Of a DNA stretch of 8,411 nt, positions 1-7,007 are shown one piece after another. How positions within the stretch are numbered: position 1 is the stretch's first letter; each line of letters opens with the position of its first letter. The notes beneath the pieces are model-generated. The model had not been told where the DNA came from. It worked only from the letters and a program-made list of their open reading frames with translations, and did not search any database. Location: positions 1-8,411 of the forward strand of contig CANHUW010000066.1 of NCBI GenBank assembly GCA_947463975.1, given 5' to 3'. The translations under genes were made by a program, and so were the position numbers. The DNA comes from Bacteroidota bacterium. Its GTDB lineage: Bacteria > Bacteroidota > Bacteroidia > Chitinophagales > Chitinophagaceae.

Positions 1-502
1 CCTCTCCAATAAACAAATCGTTATTATTGTCTTTTGCCTCAATCACTGTCTCTACTGCCTCCTCTCCTACTTTTTGAGCAATCTTATTTATCCCCTTTTG
101 AAAAAGTGATGCAACATATGAACTTTCAGGTGCAGTTGCTTTCCTACTTGCAATGATACCTTCTAATTTTGATAAGAAATCCGAACTATTTGAATTCGCT
201 TCCCCCCAGCATGTATCCGCACCTGTATGGCAAACTGGACCATTTGGAATCGCCTTAATCAATAAAGTATCCTCATCGCAATCTAATTGCATATTGACCA
301 ATGTTAAGTAATGTCCACTTTCTTCACCTTTGGTCCATAATCTGTTTTTTGTACGGCTAAAGAAAGTGACTTTTTGTTGAAACAAAGTTGCGTCAATTGC
401 TTCTTGGTTCATAAAACCCAACATCAAGACTTTGCCGGTTTGATTGTCTTGAATGATTGCTGGCACCAAGCCATCAGTATATTTTGAAAATTGTATATTC
501 AT
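1..502 (-). CDS. hisI: HisIE, bifunctional phosphoribosyl-AMP cyclohydrolase / phosphoribosyl-ATP pyrophosphatase (3' end outside window)
   Basis: This cytoplasmic enzyme carries out steps 2 and 3 of histidine synthesis: it hydrolyses phosphoribosyl-ATP to phosphoribosyl-AMP, then opens the adenine ring to give ProFAR, the substrate of HisA. I translated 167 codons from the ATG at 502; the frame stays open to base 1. The N-terminal HisI domain (about residues 1-105) shows 'SRTKNRLWTKGEESGH' (49-64), the Mg-binding 'DCDED' (74-78) and the expected zinc cysteines C75, C91 and C98. A short linker leads into the HisE domain, with 'SYVASLF' (128-134) and 'KVGEEAVETVIEAK' (144-157), an all-alpha MazG-like fold. 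Fused HisIE proteins are usually about 200 residues, so roughly 35 are probably missing. The start is the only ATG between the hisF stop and the conserved region. It lies 32 bases after hisF, the widest gap in the cluster. The identification is secure; only the C-terminus is unseen. Confidence 0.97.
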   Translation of the reverse strand, partial: MNIQFSKYTDGLVPAIIQDNQTGKVLMLGFMNQEAIDATLFQQKVTFFSRTKNRLWTKGEESGHYLTLVNMQLDCDEDTLLIKAIPNGPVCHTGADTCWGEANSNSSDFLSKLEGIIASRKATAPESSYVASLFQKGINKIAQKVGEEAVETVIEAKDNNNDLFIGE

Positions 503-512
503 TTGAATGAAT
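497..512 (-). repeat. Short inverted repeat over the hisIE start codon
   Basis: On the plus strand, ATTCATT (497-503) and AATGAAT (506-512) are perfect 7-base inverted arms separated by 2 bases. In the mRNA this could fold as a 6-bp stem, AUUCAU/AUGAAU, with loop UCAA. The 3' arm is the hisIE start codon plus the second codon. The stem has a single G-C pair and would be weak, so it may be chance in AT-rich sequence. It is not a terminator: it has no GC-rich stem and no U-tract. A role in modulating hisIE translation is speculation. Confidence 0.3.
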
Positions 513-534
513 GATTAATGGTTGTATAATTTTA

Positions 535-1293
535 TTAAAGTCTTACTGGAATTTGTTGTTGATGTAAATAGTTTTTTAAATCTGGAATACTTACTTCCTT
601 ATAATGAAAGATACTTGCTGCTAATGCTGCATCTGCTTTACCCTTAGTAAAAACATCATAAAAATGCTGCTGATTTCCACCCCCACCAGAGGCGATAATT
701 GGTACTGATAGATTTTCAGAAAGTTGCGCTGTAATATCTAAAGCAAATCCTTGTTTGGTTCCATCATGATTCATACTGGTGAGTAAAATCTCACCGGCAC
801 CTAAATCCACAGCTTGTTTAGCCCACTCTTCCACCAATTTATCTGTTTTTACCCTTCCTCCATTTAAATATACATACCATCTACCATTCTCTTCACATTT
901 AGCATCAATAGCCAATACCACACATTGACTTCCAAAGTTTTTTGAAAAGCTTTGAATGATTCTAGGATTATTAAATGCGGCTGTATTGATAGAAATTTTA
1001 TCAGCACCATTTTGCAAAAGTAGATAAACATCTTCTTCTGTTTGAATACCGCCACCTACTGTAAATGGAATATTTATTTTATGTGCAATTTTATTCACCA
1101 ATTGGCTTAATGTCTTTCTTCTCTCAACAGTAGCGGTAATATCTAAGAATACCAATTCATCTGCGCCATGCGCTGCATACAAAGCTGCTAGTTCTACTGG
1201 GTCACCCGCATCTCTGATTTGCTCAAAGTTGATCCCTTTAACAGTTCTGCCATCTTTGATGTCTAAACAAGGTATAATTCTCTTTGTTAACAT
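535..1293 (-). CDS. hisF: HisF, imidazole-glycerol-phosphate synthase cyclase subunit
   Basis: HisF is the cyclase half of imidazole-glycerol-phosphate synthase. It uses ammonia delivered by HisH to convert PRFAR into imidazole-glycerol phosphate, which continues to histidine, and AICAR, which feeds purine synthesis. The 252-residue length is normal. It is a TIM barrel starting 'RIIPCLDIKDGR' (5-16). The two catalytic aspartates are present at D11 and D130, the numbers used in the Thermotoga enzyme. R5, E46 and K99 match three ammonia-gate residues at the bottom of the barrel, with E168 probably the fourth. Phosphate-binding loops are 'GGGI' (80-83) and 'ASGGGG' (201-206); the latter is commonly ASGGAG, a mild change. 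'DAGDPVELA' (28-36) is a family signature. The ATG lies 4 bases after the hisA stop, which suggests coupled translation. Its partner HisH is encoded two genes earlier, with hisA in between. Confidence 0.99.
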   Translation of the reverse strand: MLTKRIIPCLDIKDGRTVKGINFEQIRDAGDPVELAALYAAHGADELVFLDITATVERRKTLSQLVNKIAHKINIPFTVGGGIQTEEDVYLLLQNGADKISINTAAFNNPRIIQSFSKNFGSQCVVLAIDAKCEENGRWYVYLNGGRVKTDKLVEEWAKQAVDLGAGEILLTSMNHDGTKQGFALDITAQLSENLSVPIIASGGGGNQQHFYDVFTKGKADAALAASIFHYKEVSIPDLKNYLHQQQIPVRL

Positions 1294-1297
1294 AGTA

Positions 1298-2011
1298 TTA
1301 AAATGATGCTAATTCATTTAAAGTAATTCTGTTTTCATAAATAGCTTTTCCCACTATTGCTCCCGAACAGCCAATTGCTCTTAAGCGTTTTAAGTCTTCA
1401 ATATTACTCACTCCACCACTTGCAATTAAATGAAGTTCAGGGAATTGCTTTATTATCTTTTGATATAATGCTGTTGATGGTCCAGCTAATTTGCCGTCTT
1501 TTTCTATATCTGTACAAAAAAATTGGCCAATACCTTTATTGATATAGGACTCCATGAATTCATATACATCCATGTTAGTTTTTTCTATCCAACCGGCAAT
1601 AGCTATCTTTTCTTTGTAAACATCTGCCCCCAACATAAAAACATCTGCACCAAAACGATCAATCCATTCTTCAAAAACCATTCGATTGTTTACAGCCAAA
1701 CTTCCTATAGTAGCATAACTGGCTCCTGTATCAAAGACCGTTTTTAAGGTAGCCTCTTTTTTAATGCCACCCCCAAAATCAATTTGTAATGCAGTTTGAT
1801 TCGCGATTTTTTCTAACACTTTCCAATTCACCACTTCTCCTGCTTTAGCGCCATCTAAATCTACCAAGTGTAAGCGCATTAAGCCAACACCTTCAAAAGC
1901 TTTAGCCACTTCTAAGGGATCTTCGTTGTAGATTTTCTTTTGTGCATAATCCCCCTCAGTTAAACGAACACATTTTCCGTCAATCAAATCTATAGCTGGT
2001 ATTATTTGCAT
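1298..2011 (-). CDS. hisA: HisA, ProFAR isomerase (phosphoribosylformimino-AICAR-P isomerase)
   Basis: HisA performs the Amadori rearrangement of ProFAR to PRFAR, the step between HisIE and HisHF. The 237-residue protein has the expected (beta-alpha)8-barrel pattern of two half-barrel repeats. The N-terminus 'IIPAIDLIDGKCVRL' (3-17) carries catalytic D8, and D130 in 'GADVYKEKIAIAGW' fits the second catalytic aspartate. Phosphate sites are 'DFGGGI' (78-83) and 'ASGGVS' (197-202), with the half-barrel motif 'CTDIEKDGKLAGP' at 166-178. It starts 2 bases after the hisH stop. A separate trpF is present in the same cluster, so HisA need not act as a dual HisA/TrpF enzyme of the actinobacterial PriA type. 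HisA and HisF are homologous barrels, but the IDLIDG start and the D8/D130 spacing make HisA clear. Confidence 0.99.
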   Translation of the reverse strand: MQIIPAIDLIDGKCVRLTEGDYAQKKIYNEDPLEVAKAFEGVGLMRLHLVDLDGAKAGEVVNWKVLEKIANQTALQIDFGGGIKKEATLKTVFDTGASYATIGSLAVNNRMVFEEWIDRFGADVFMLGADVYKEKIAIAGWIEKTNMDVYEFMESYINKGIGQFFCTDIEKDGKLAGPSTALYQKIIKQFPELHLIASGGVSNIEDLKRLRAIGCSGAIVGKAIYENRITLNELASF

Positions 2012-2013
2012 CT

Positions 2014-2604
2014 TTAAAGAGATAAAAAGTTTTGAATAATTTGTTCTCCTACTTTTGCAGATTTTTCTGGATGAAATTGTACTCCGTAAAAATTACCTCT
2101 GTGTAAAGCACAACTATATTCAATAATATAATTTGTTTGGGCTATGGTATGAGCTCCAATGGATGCATAGTAGCCATGTACAAAATAAACATAGCTATTT
2201 TCTTCCACACCTGCAAACAAAGGCGACTGTAAATGAGTAATGGTATTCCAACCCATTTGAGGAACCTTGCTGGAAATATTATCTGGTTTGAATTGCTTTA
2301 CTTGCTCGTTAAATATCCCCATACAATCTGTATTATTTTCTTCCGAATAAGTACACATTAATTGCATGCCCAAGCAAATACCTAAAACGGGTTGTTTTAA
2401 TGCAGTAATCAAAGTGTCTAAATTTTTGTGTTGTAGATATTGCATAGCAGTACTAGCTTCTCCCACTCCTGGAAAAATAACCTTATCAGCAGATTTGATT
2501 TGCTCTGGTTCATCTGTGACAATTGCATCTACGCCCAAACGTTCTAGTGCATACAAGACTGACTGAATATTTCCTGCGTTATATTGAATGATCGCTGTAC
2601 TCAT
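2014..2604 (-). CDS. hisH: HisH, imidazole-glycerol-phosphate synthase glutaminase subunit
   Basis: HisH is the class I glutamine amidotransferase that hydrolyses glutamine and channels ammonia into the HisF barrel. At 196 residues it is of normal length. The nucleophile is C77 in 'GICLGMQ' (75-81), with H178 and E180 in 'QFHPE' (176-180) completing the triad. 'PGVG' (45-48) is the oxyanion-strand motif typical of HisH, and 'VPQMGWN' (114-120) is another HisH signature that separates it from TrpG and other amidotransferases. The ATG follows the trpA stop by only 3 bases (TAA-ACA-ATG), making hisH the junction between the trp and his blocks. No terminator or promoter fits in that gap, so expression should depend on the trp transcript unless a promoter lies inside trpA. 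Confidence 0.99.
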   Translation of the reverse strand: MSTAIIQYNAGNIQSVLYALERLGVDAIVTDEPEQIKSADKVIFPGVGEASTAMQYLQHKNLDTLITALKQPVLGICLGMQLMCTYSEENNTDCMGIFNEQVKQFKPDNISSKVPQMGWNTITHLQSPLFAGVEENSYVYFVHGYYASIGAHTIAQTNYIIEYSCALHRGNFYGVQFHPEKSAKVGEQIIQNFLSL

Positions 2605-2607
2605 TGT

Positions 2608-3378
2608 TTATTTTAAGATAGATGCTAAGAAATTTTTTGTAATTGTATTAATATCTCCCCCAGTAGATAAAGCTTTAATATATGCAGACCCTATAATGGC
2701 TCCATTAGCATATTCATTCACAGCATTGAAACTTTCTTTGTCTTTGATGCCAAACCCCACTAAAAAAGGATTTTTTAATCTAAATGCTTTTAACTTTTTC
2801 AAGTACATAGCTACTTTAGCAAAGTCTTTATCTTTCCCAGTTGTAGCAGATGAACTCACTGCATATATGAAACCAGAACTTAAAGCATCTAATTTTTTCA
2901 AACGCTCTTCTGAAGTTTCTGGAGTTACTAAGAAAATAAAATCTAATGCGCTGTCTTTGATGGTATCGCCATAGATGGTCTCAAATTCAAATAAAGGTAA
3001 ATCAGGCAAAATTAATCCATCCACACCGGCTTCCTTTGCAGCTTTACAAAAACGCTCAAATCCATATTGTAGAATTGGATTCATATAGCCCATCAAAATG
3101 ACAGGGACATGAATCGTTTTTCTCATCGATGCTAATTGCTCAAATAACACTTCAATAGTCATTCCATTTTCCAATGCCATTAAACTACTTGATTGAATCA
3201 CTTCTCCGTCTGCCAAAGGATCACTATATGGCATGCCTACCTCAATGATATCAGCACCGTTGGCTTGCAATGACTCCATCACTTCCAAAGTACTGGTCAA
3301 TTGTGGAAAACCTGCAGTACAATATACATTTAGCACCCTAGCACTTTTTTGATCAAATAAGTTCTTCAATCTAGACAT
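2608..3378 (-). CDS. trpA: TrpA, tryptophan synthase alpha subunit
   Basis: TrpA cleaves indole-3-glycerol phosphate to glyceraldehyde-3-phosphate and indole, passing indole through a tunnel to TrpB. The 256-residue barrel shows catalytic E46 and D57 in 'IIEVGMPYSDPLADG' (44-58), with the same 11-residue spacing as E49/D60 of the enteric enzyme. 'PILQYG' (101-106) and 'LPDLP' (124-128) are further signatures. The flexible loop reads 'VSSSATTG' (174-181) instead of the enteric 'VSRAGVTG', a form I associate with Bacteroidota. Phosphate is held by 'GFGI' (208-211) and 'GSA' (230-232). The residue after LADG is E59, where many TrpA proteins have proline. The gene starts 9 bases after trpB, its partner subunit, and is the last trp gene before hisH. 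Confidence 0.99.
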   Translation of the reverse strand: MSRLKNLFDQKSARVLNVYCTAGFPQLTSTLEVMESLQANGADIIEVGMPYSDPLADGEVIQSSSLMALENGMTIEVLFEQLASMRKTIHVPVILMGYMNPILQYGFERFCKAAKEAGVDGLILPDLPLFEFETIYGDTIKDSALDFIFLVTPETSEERLKKLDALSSGFIYAVSSSATTGKDKDFAKVAMYLKKLKAFRLKNPFLVGFGIKDKESFNAVNEYANGAIIGSAYIKALSTGGDINTITKNFLASILK

Positions 3379-3387
3379 ATACTTTGT

Positions 3388-4593
3388 TTACATTTTAATA
3401 TTAGACATATAAGTAGCCAAATCCTTATCTCCTCTTCCGCTCAAACAAACCACTACTATATCCGTGGGTTTAAAATTCATTTTAGGTAAAATAGCAAATG
3501 CGTGCGCTGTTTCTAATGCTGGAATGATCCCTTCAATTTTAGATAAATGTGAAGCCCATTCTAAAGCTTCCTCATCAGTCGCACTAGTGAAGGTTCCTCT
3601 TCCGCTTTTAAATAAATAAGCATGTAGTGGACCAATACCTGGATAATCCAATCCAGCACTAATACTATGTGGTTCTACTACTTGACCATCTTTTGTTTGC
3701 ATTAAAATACTTTTACTTCCATGCAAAATACCTGTTGTACCTAATTGTGTAGTAGCAGCACTCATGCCTGAATAAACTCCATGACCTGCAGCTTCCACTG
3801 CAACCAAATTTACTGTTGGTTCATTTAAAAAATGATAAAAAGCACCTGCAGCATTACTGCCTCCGCCCACACAAGCTACCACATGGGTAGGTAATTCAGC
3901 ACCTGTCTTATCTTTTAATTGTTTTCTAATTTCATCGCTAATCACACTTTGAAATTTAGCTACCATATCAGGATATGGATGTGGCCCCACAACACTTCCA
4001 ATAATATAATGTGTTGTATCTGGCTCATTGATCCAAGCCCTAATGGCTTCATTGGTAGCATCTTTCAAAGTTTTACTTCCACTTGTTGCTGGAACTACTT
4101 TAGCACCTAATAATTTCATTCTAGCCACATTGGGTGCTTGACGTTCAATATCTTTTTCACCCATATACACGACACATTCCATCCCTTTTAACGCACAAAC
4201 TGTTGCAGTGGCAACACCATGTTGGCCAGCACCGGTTTCTGCAATAATTTTAGTCTTTCCTAAACGTTGTGCTAATAAAATTTGCCCAACAGTATTGTTA
4301 ATTTTATGCGCTCCAGTATGACATAGATCTTCTCTTTTTAAATAAATCGTAGTACCCATTTCTTTACTCAATCTTTCAGCATAAAATAAAGGCGTAGGTC
4401 TTCCAACATAATCTCTTAATAATGCATGAAATTCTATTTGAAAATCAGGATCTTTCATGATATCTAAATATTGATGCTTTAATTCCTCCACATTGCCATA
4501 CAACATTTCTGGAATATATGCGCCACCAAACTCACCATAGTATCCTTCTTGATTAGGTTCTTGGTATTCTGCTTTTTTATCAAATAATTGCAT
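3388..4593 (-). CDS. trpB: TrpB, tryptophan synthase beta subunit
   Basis: TrpB is the PLP enzyme that condenses indole with serine to form tryptophan. The length of 401 residues is typical of the TrpB1 type that pairs with TrpA. K97 in 'HTGAHKINN' (92-100) is the PLP Schiff-base lysine, and E119 in 'AETGAGQHG' (118-126) is the catalytic glutamate. 'GGGSNA' (243-248) binds the PLP phosphate. 'SAGLDYPGIGPLH' (312-324) marks the TrpB1 class; the more common form has GPEH. S385 in 'SGRGDKD' (385-391) contacts the pyridine nitrogen. The start codon lies inside the end of trpF, overlapping by 14 bases in another frame. This start is preferred because the N-terminal residues leading to 'GYYGEFGGAYIPE' (17-29) have a normal TrpB length. 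Confidence 0.99.
   Translation of the reverse strand: MQLFDKKAEYQEPNQEGYYGEFGGAYIPEMLYGNVEELKHQYLDIMKDPDFQIEFHALLRDYVGRPTPLFYAERLSKEMGTTIYLKREDLCHTGAHKINNTVGQILLAQRLGKTKIIAETGAGQHGVATATVCALKGMECVVYMGEKDIERQAPNVARMKLLGAKVVPATSGSKTLKDATNEAIRAWINEPDTTHYIIGSVVGPHPYPDMVAKFQSVISDEIRKQLKDKTGAELPTHVVACVGGGSNAAGAFYHFLNEPTVNLVAVEAAGHGVYSGMSAATTQLGTTGILHGSKSILMQTKDGQVVEPHSISAGLDYPGIGPLHAYLFKSGRGTFTSATDEEALEWASHLSKIEGIIPALETAHAFAILPKMNFKPTDIVVVCLSGRGDKDLATYMSNIKM
4580..4593 (-). other. trpF/trpB 14-base coding overlap
   Basis: The last codons of trpF (Asp-Ala-Ile-Ile-stop) share 14 bases with the first codons of trpB in a different frame; the trpB ATG lies within ATAGATGCA. The overlap suggests that ribosomes finishing trpF can restart on trpB. 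Coupling is inferred from geometry alone. Confidence 0.8.
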
Positions 4594-5206
4594 CTATAAA
4601 TATTTTAATTTTTTCAAGATCTTTATTTCCGGGGCTTATTTCAAATTGACTATTTAAATCTACAGCCAATAATTGCTTGCCTGCTTTCATAACTTGCATC
4701 ACTTCCAAACCTTTAATATCGTTTGGGCCAATGCCCCCACTCAAAAAATAAGGCTTAGTCATTGTTTGATTTTTAATGATTTCCCAATTAAAGTGCTGGC
4801 CTGTTCCTCCATACAATGCACTATCCGTGTCAAATAAAAAATAATCCACTACTTGGTCAAATCCATTCATATTAGGAACGAGCGCTCCCACCCTGAATAC
4901 TTTAATTACTGATACTACTTCATTCACTTTTGCACAATATGCCAAATCTTCATCTCCATGTAATTGAACCATATCCAAACCCGCCGCTTTCACTATATTC
5001 AACAAAGTTTCCAGGGATTCGTTCACAAATACACCCACTTTTTTAGCTTTTGTGGTTTTAAAATCATGAAGGTCTGTTAAACTTAAATGATTTAATACAT
5101 ACCGCTTAGAGGATGGATAAAAAATAAATCCAATATAGTGCAACCCTAAGGCGTCTAATACCTGGGCTTGACCTATATCTGTTATTCCACATACTTTAAC
5201 TTGCAT
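4580..5206 (-). CDS. trpF: TrpF, phosphoribosylanthranilate isomerase
   Basis: TrpF catalyses the Amadori rearrangement of phosphoribosylanthranilate to CdRP, the substrate of TrpC. It is a free-standing 208-residue barrel, unlike the TrpC-TrpF fusion of enteric bacteria. The N-terminal 'KVCGIT' (4-9) carries the general-base cysteine C6, and D126 in 'FLFDTDS' (123-129) is the general acid. 'GGTGQHFNW' (133-141), 'LSGGI' (155-159) and 'DLNSQFE' (183-189) followed by 'PGNKD' (192-196) form the substrate and phosphate sites. The gene starts 11 bases after trpC and its 3' end overlaps trpB by 14 bases, so translation of the two is probably coupled. It catalyses the same kind of reaction as HisA, encoded downstream in this cluster. 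Confidence 0.99.
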   Translation of the reverse strand: MQVKVCGITDIGQAQVLDALGLHYIGFIFYPSSKRYVLNHLSLTDLHDFKTTKAKKVGVFVNESLETLLNIVKAAGLDMVQLHGDEDLAYCAKVNEVVSVIKVFRVGALVPNMNGFDQVVDYFLFDTDSALYGGTGQHFNWEIIKNQTMTKPYFLSGGIGPNDIKGLEVMQVMKAGKQLLAVDLNSQFEISPGNKDLEKIKIFIDAII

Positions 5207-5207
5207 C

Positions 5208-5219
5208 CTAATTTATTTT
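5208..5219 (-). promoter_or_regulatory. A/T-rich translation leader of trpF, identical to that of trpD
   Basis: The 12 bases AAAATAAATTAG (minus strand) end one base before the trpF ATG and run into the trpC stop codon. The same 12 bases occur immediately before the trpD ATG. There is no convincing Shine-Dalgarno match; A/T-rich leaders are normal for Bacteroidota. It may be chance or a shared initiation context. Confidence 0.3.
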
Positions 5220-6000
5220 AAATCAATTGAGTAAATGCCTCAAAAGCTGCTGCTGGATTGGCTTGTTTCATAAAATATTCTCCCATTAAAAAACCATCGA
5301 AACCTTCTTTTTTTAACAATCTATACGTCTCGATATCATAAATGCCACTTTCTGCAATACTCAATTTCTCTTTTGGTAATTGATCTTTCAATTGAAGACT
5401 ATGTTCAATATTTACTTCAAAAGATTTCAAGCTTCTATTATTAATGCCTACTAAATCTACTTCATCGCAAATATGATCCAATTCTGATGCATCATGCAAT
5501 TCCAGTAAAACTTCTAAACCCAATGATTTTGCTTCAACAGCAAATGCTTTTGTTTGTTCAACTGTTAAACAAGCAGCGATCAATAAAATGGCAGATGCTC
5601 CAAACGCCTTAGCCTCCAATATCTGAAACTCATCCACTATAAATTCTTTTCTTAACACTGGAATACTTCTATTTACGGCAATATGTAAATCAGCTAAGCT
5701 TCCTCCAAAAAAAGACTGATCTGTTAAAACCGAAATACCAGAGGCGCCGAATTTTTCATAAGCAGTCGTAACCGTATCAACATCTGCTTGATCATTGATG
5801 ATTCCTTTACTAGGTGATTGTCTTTTGAATTCTGCAATGATACCTGTTTTATCTGCTTGTTGAATGGACGCTTTTAATGAGACTGGCTTCTGTCCAAATT
5901 TTGGCATAGCTTCCAATTGAACTATTGAAATCTCTTTTTTTCTGGCAGCTACTTCGATTAGCTTATGCTGAATGATTGTATTTAAGATATTGTTACTCAT
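5218..6000 (-). CDS. trpC: TrpC, indole-3-glycerol-phosphate synthase
   Basis: TrpC closes the pyrrole ring of CdRP with loss of CO2 and water to give indole-3-glycerol phosphate, the TrpA substrate. It is a stand-alone 260-residue TIM barrel with the expected N-terminal helical extension (about residues 1-48). Catalytic residues in order are E57 and K59 in 'IAEFKRQSPSKG' (55-66), K118 in 'LRKEFI' (116-121), E167 in 'LLELHD' (165-170), N188 in 'GINNRSL' (185-191) and E217 with S218 in 'IAESGI' (215-220). 'GFLMGE' (236-241) is part of the phosphate site. The ATG overlaps the trpD stop by 4 bases (ATGA), the classical arrangement for translational coupling. The gene order trpD-trpC-trpF follows that of many unfused trp operons. 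Confidence 0.99.
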   Translation of the reverse strand: MSNNILNTIIQHKLIEVAARKKEISIVQLEAMPKFGQKPVSLKASIQQADKTGIIAEFKRQSPSKGIINDQADVDTVTTAYEKFGASGISVLTDQSFFGGSLADLHIAVNRSIPVLRKEFIVDEFQILEAKAFGASAILLIAACLTVEQTKAFAVEAKSLGLEVLLELHDASELDHICDEVDLVGINNRSLKSFEVNIEHSLQLKDQLPKEKLSIAESGIYDIETYRLLKKEGFDGFLMGEYFMKQANPAAAFEAFTQLI

Positions 6001-6989
6001 TGCATTCTAATTAGTTTATGTAAACAGGCATTGGCAGCGCCAGATGTCAAACTCTCAGAAGCAGTATCAAAAGCATCTTGGTATTGTTTGTACTTGCCAG
6101 TCACCATTAAAGCCATTGACGCATTGGCTAATACCACCGCATTCTGTGCTTTGGTTCCTTTGCCTTCTAATATATTCTTAAAAATAGCCGCTGCTGCATC
6201 CACCGAATCGCCTCCGTGTAAGTCTTCTTGACTTACTTTTAAATGAGCTAACTCAATAGGTGATTTGATGAACTCCCCTTTTTTGGTGACCACTTTAGTA
6301 TCAGCAGTCAAAGAAATTTCATCATACCCATCCATACTATGAATTAAAGTAAAGTCTTTATTCAAACTTTGTAACACATAATTATACATTCTAGCCATTT
6401 CTAAATTATACACGCCAATTAATTGGTATCTGGGTTGTGCAGGATTCACAATAGGGCCAAGCATATTAAAGAATGTTCTTACTCCCATATTTCTTCTCAT
6501 TGGACCAACCGCTTTTAATGCTGGGTGAAATAAAGGTGCGTGCAAAAAACAAATTCCTGCTTCATTTACTTCTTTGGTTAATGCGCTTTCTTCATTTTTA
6601 AACTGATAGCCCATCTTCTCCATCACATTGGAAGCACCACTTACACTAGAAGCACCATAATTACCATGTTTAACTACTTTTTGACCAGTACCTGCCACAA
6701 TAAAACAAGCTAATGTGGAAATATTAAATGTATCTTTCCCATCACCGCCAGTACCTACAATATCAATAGCATCATCTACCCCCAAATGTATTTTCACTGC
6801 TAAAGAAAGTAAGGCATCTCTAAAACCCATTAATTCTTGGATGGTTATACTACGCATCAAGAACACGGTAACAAAAGAAGTTACTTCATGCTCTGAGTAT
6901 TTGCCTTCAGAAATCTGTATCAACACATCTCTAGCTTCTTCTTGACTTAGGGTCTTATGTTCAAATAAATATTGTAATAATTTTTTCAT
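5997..6989 (-). CDS. trpD: TrpD, anthranilate phosphoribosyltransferase
   Basis: TrpD joins anthranilate to PRPP, giving phosphoribosylanthranilate for TrpF. The 330-residue protein is of normal length for the free enzyme and is not fused to TrpG. The alpha-helical N-terminal domain (about 1-70) is followed by the PRPP-binding glycine loop 'GTGGD' (79-83), 'NIST' (89-92) and 'KHGN' (107-110). The anthranilate-side motif 'RTFFNMLGPIVNP' spans 171-183; the family usually has RT.FN.LGPL.NP. D223 and E224 in 'DGYDEIS' (220-226) match the Mg-binding pair known from the Sulfolobus enzyme. The start is 18 bases after trpG, preceded by an A-rich leader with a possible weak AGAAG. The stop overlaps the trpC start by 4 bases. 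Confidence 0.99.
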   Translation of the reverse strand: MKKLLQYLFEHKTLSQEEARDVLIQISEGKYSEHEVTSFVTVFLMRSITIQELMGFRDALLSLAVKIHLGVDDAIDIVGTGGDGKDTFNISTLACFIVAGTGQKVVKHGNYGASSVSGASNVMEKMGYQFKNEESALTKEVNEAGICFLHAPLFHPALKAVGPMRRNMGVRTFFNMLGPIVNPAQPRYQLIGVYNLEMARMYNYVLQSLNKDFTLIHSMDGYDEISLTADTKVVTKKGEFIKSPIELAHLKVSQEDLHGGDSVDAAAAIFKNILEGKGTKAQNAVVLANASMALMVTGKYKQYQDAFDTASESLTSGAANACLHKLIRMQ

Positions 6990-7001
6990 CTAATTTATTT
7001 T
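6990..7001 (-). promoter_or_regulatory. A/T-rich translation leader of trpD, identical to that of trpF
   Basis: AAAATAAATTAG (minus strand) sits directly before the trpD ATG in the 18-base trpG-trpD gap. An AGAAG just upstream could act as a weak Shine-Dalgarno sequence. The same 12 bases occur before trpF, one base further from its ATG. Confidence 0.3.
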
Positions 7002-7007
7002 CTTCTA

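Noticed and set aside
503..534. Possible internal promoter or terminator in the hisF-hisIE gap
   Set aside because: The 32 bases hold no GC-rich hairpin with a U-tract and no match I trust to the Bacteroidota TTTG / TAnnTTTG promoter pattern.
864..1055. 63-codon minus-strand frame inside hisF
   Set aside because: It is an alternative frame of hisF, whose own frame has all the catalytic residues.
2588..2974. 128-codon open frame on the plus strand opposite trpA and the start of hisH
   Set aside because: It is antisense to a clearly coding gene, has no recognisable motif, and open antisense frames are expected here. The other plus-strand frames (1357-1747, 2366-2566, 3919-4110, 6031-6231, 6715-6945) were rejected for the same reason.
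4580..6000. A split TrpC-TrpF fusion, as in enteric bacteria
   Set aside because: Both genes have their own start, stop and full length, so they are naturally separate genes and not fragments of a broken fusion.
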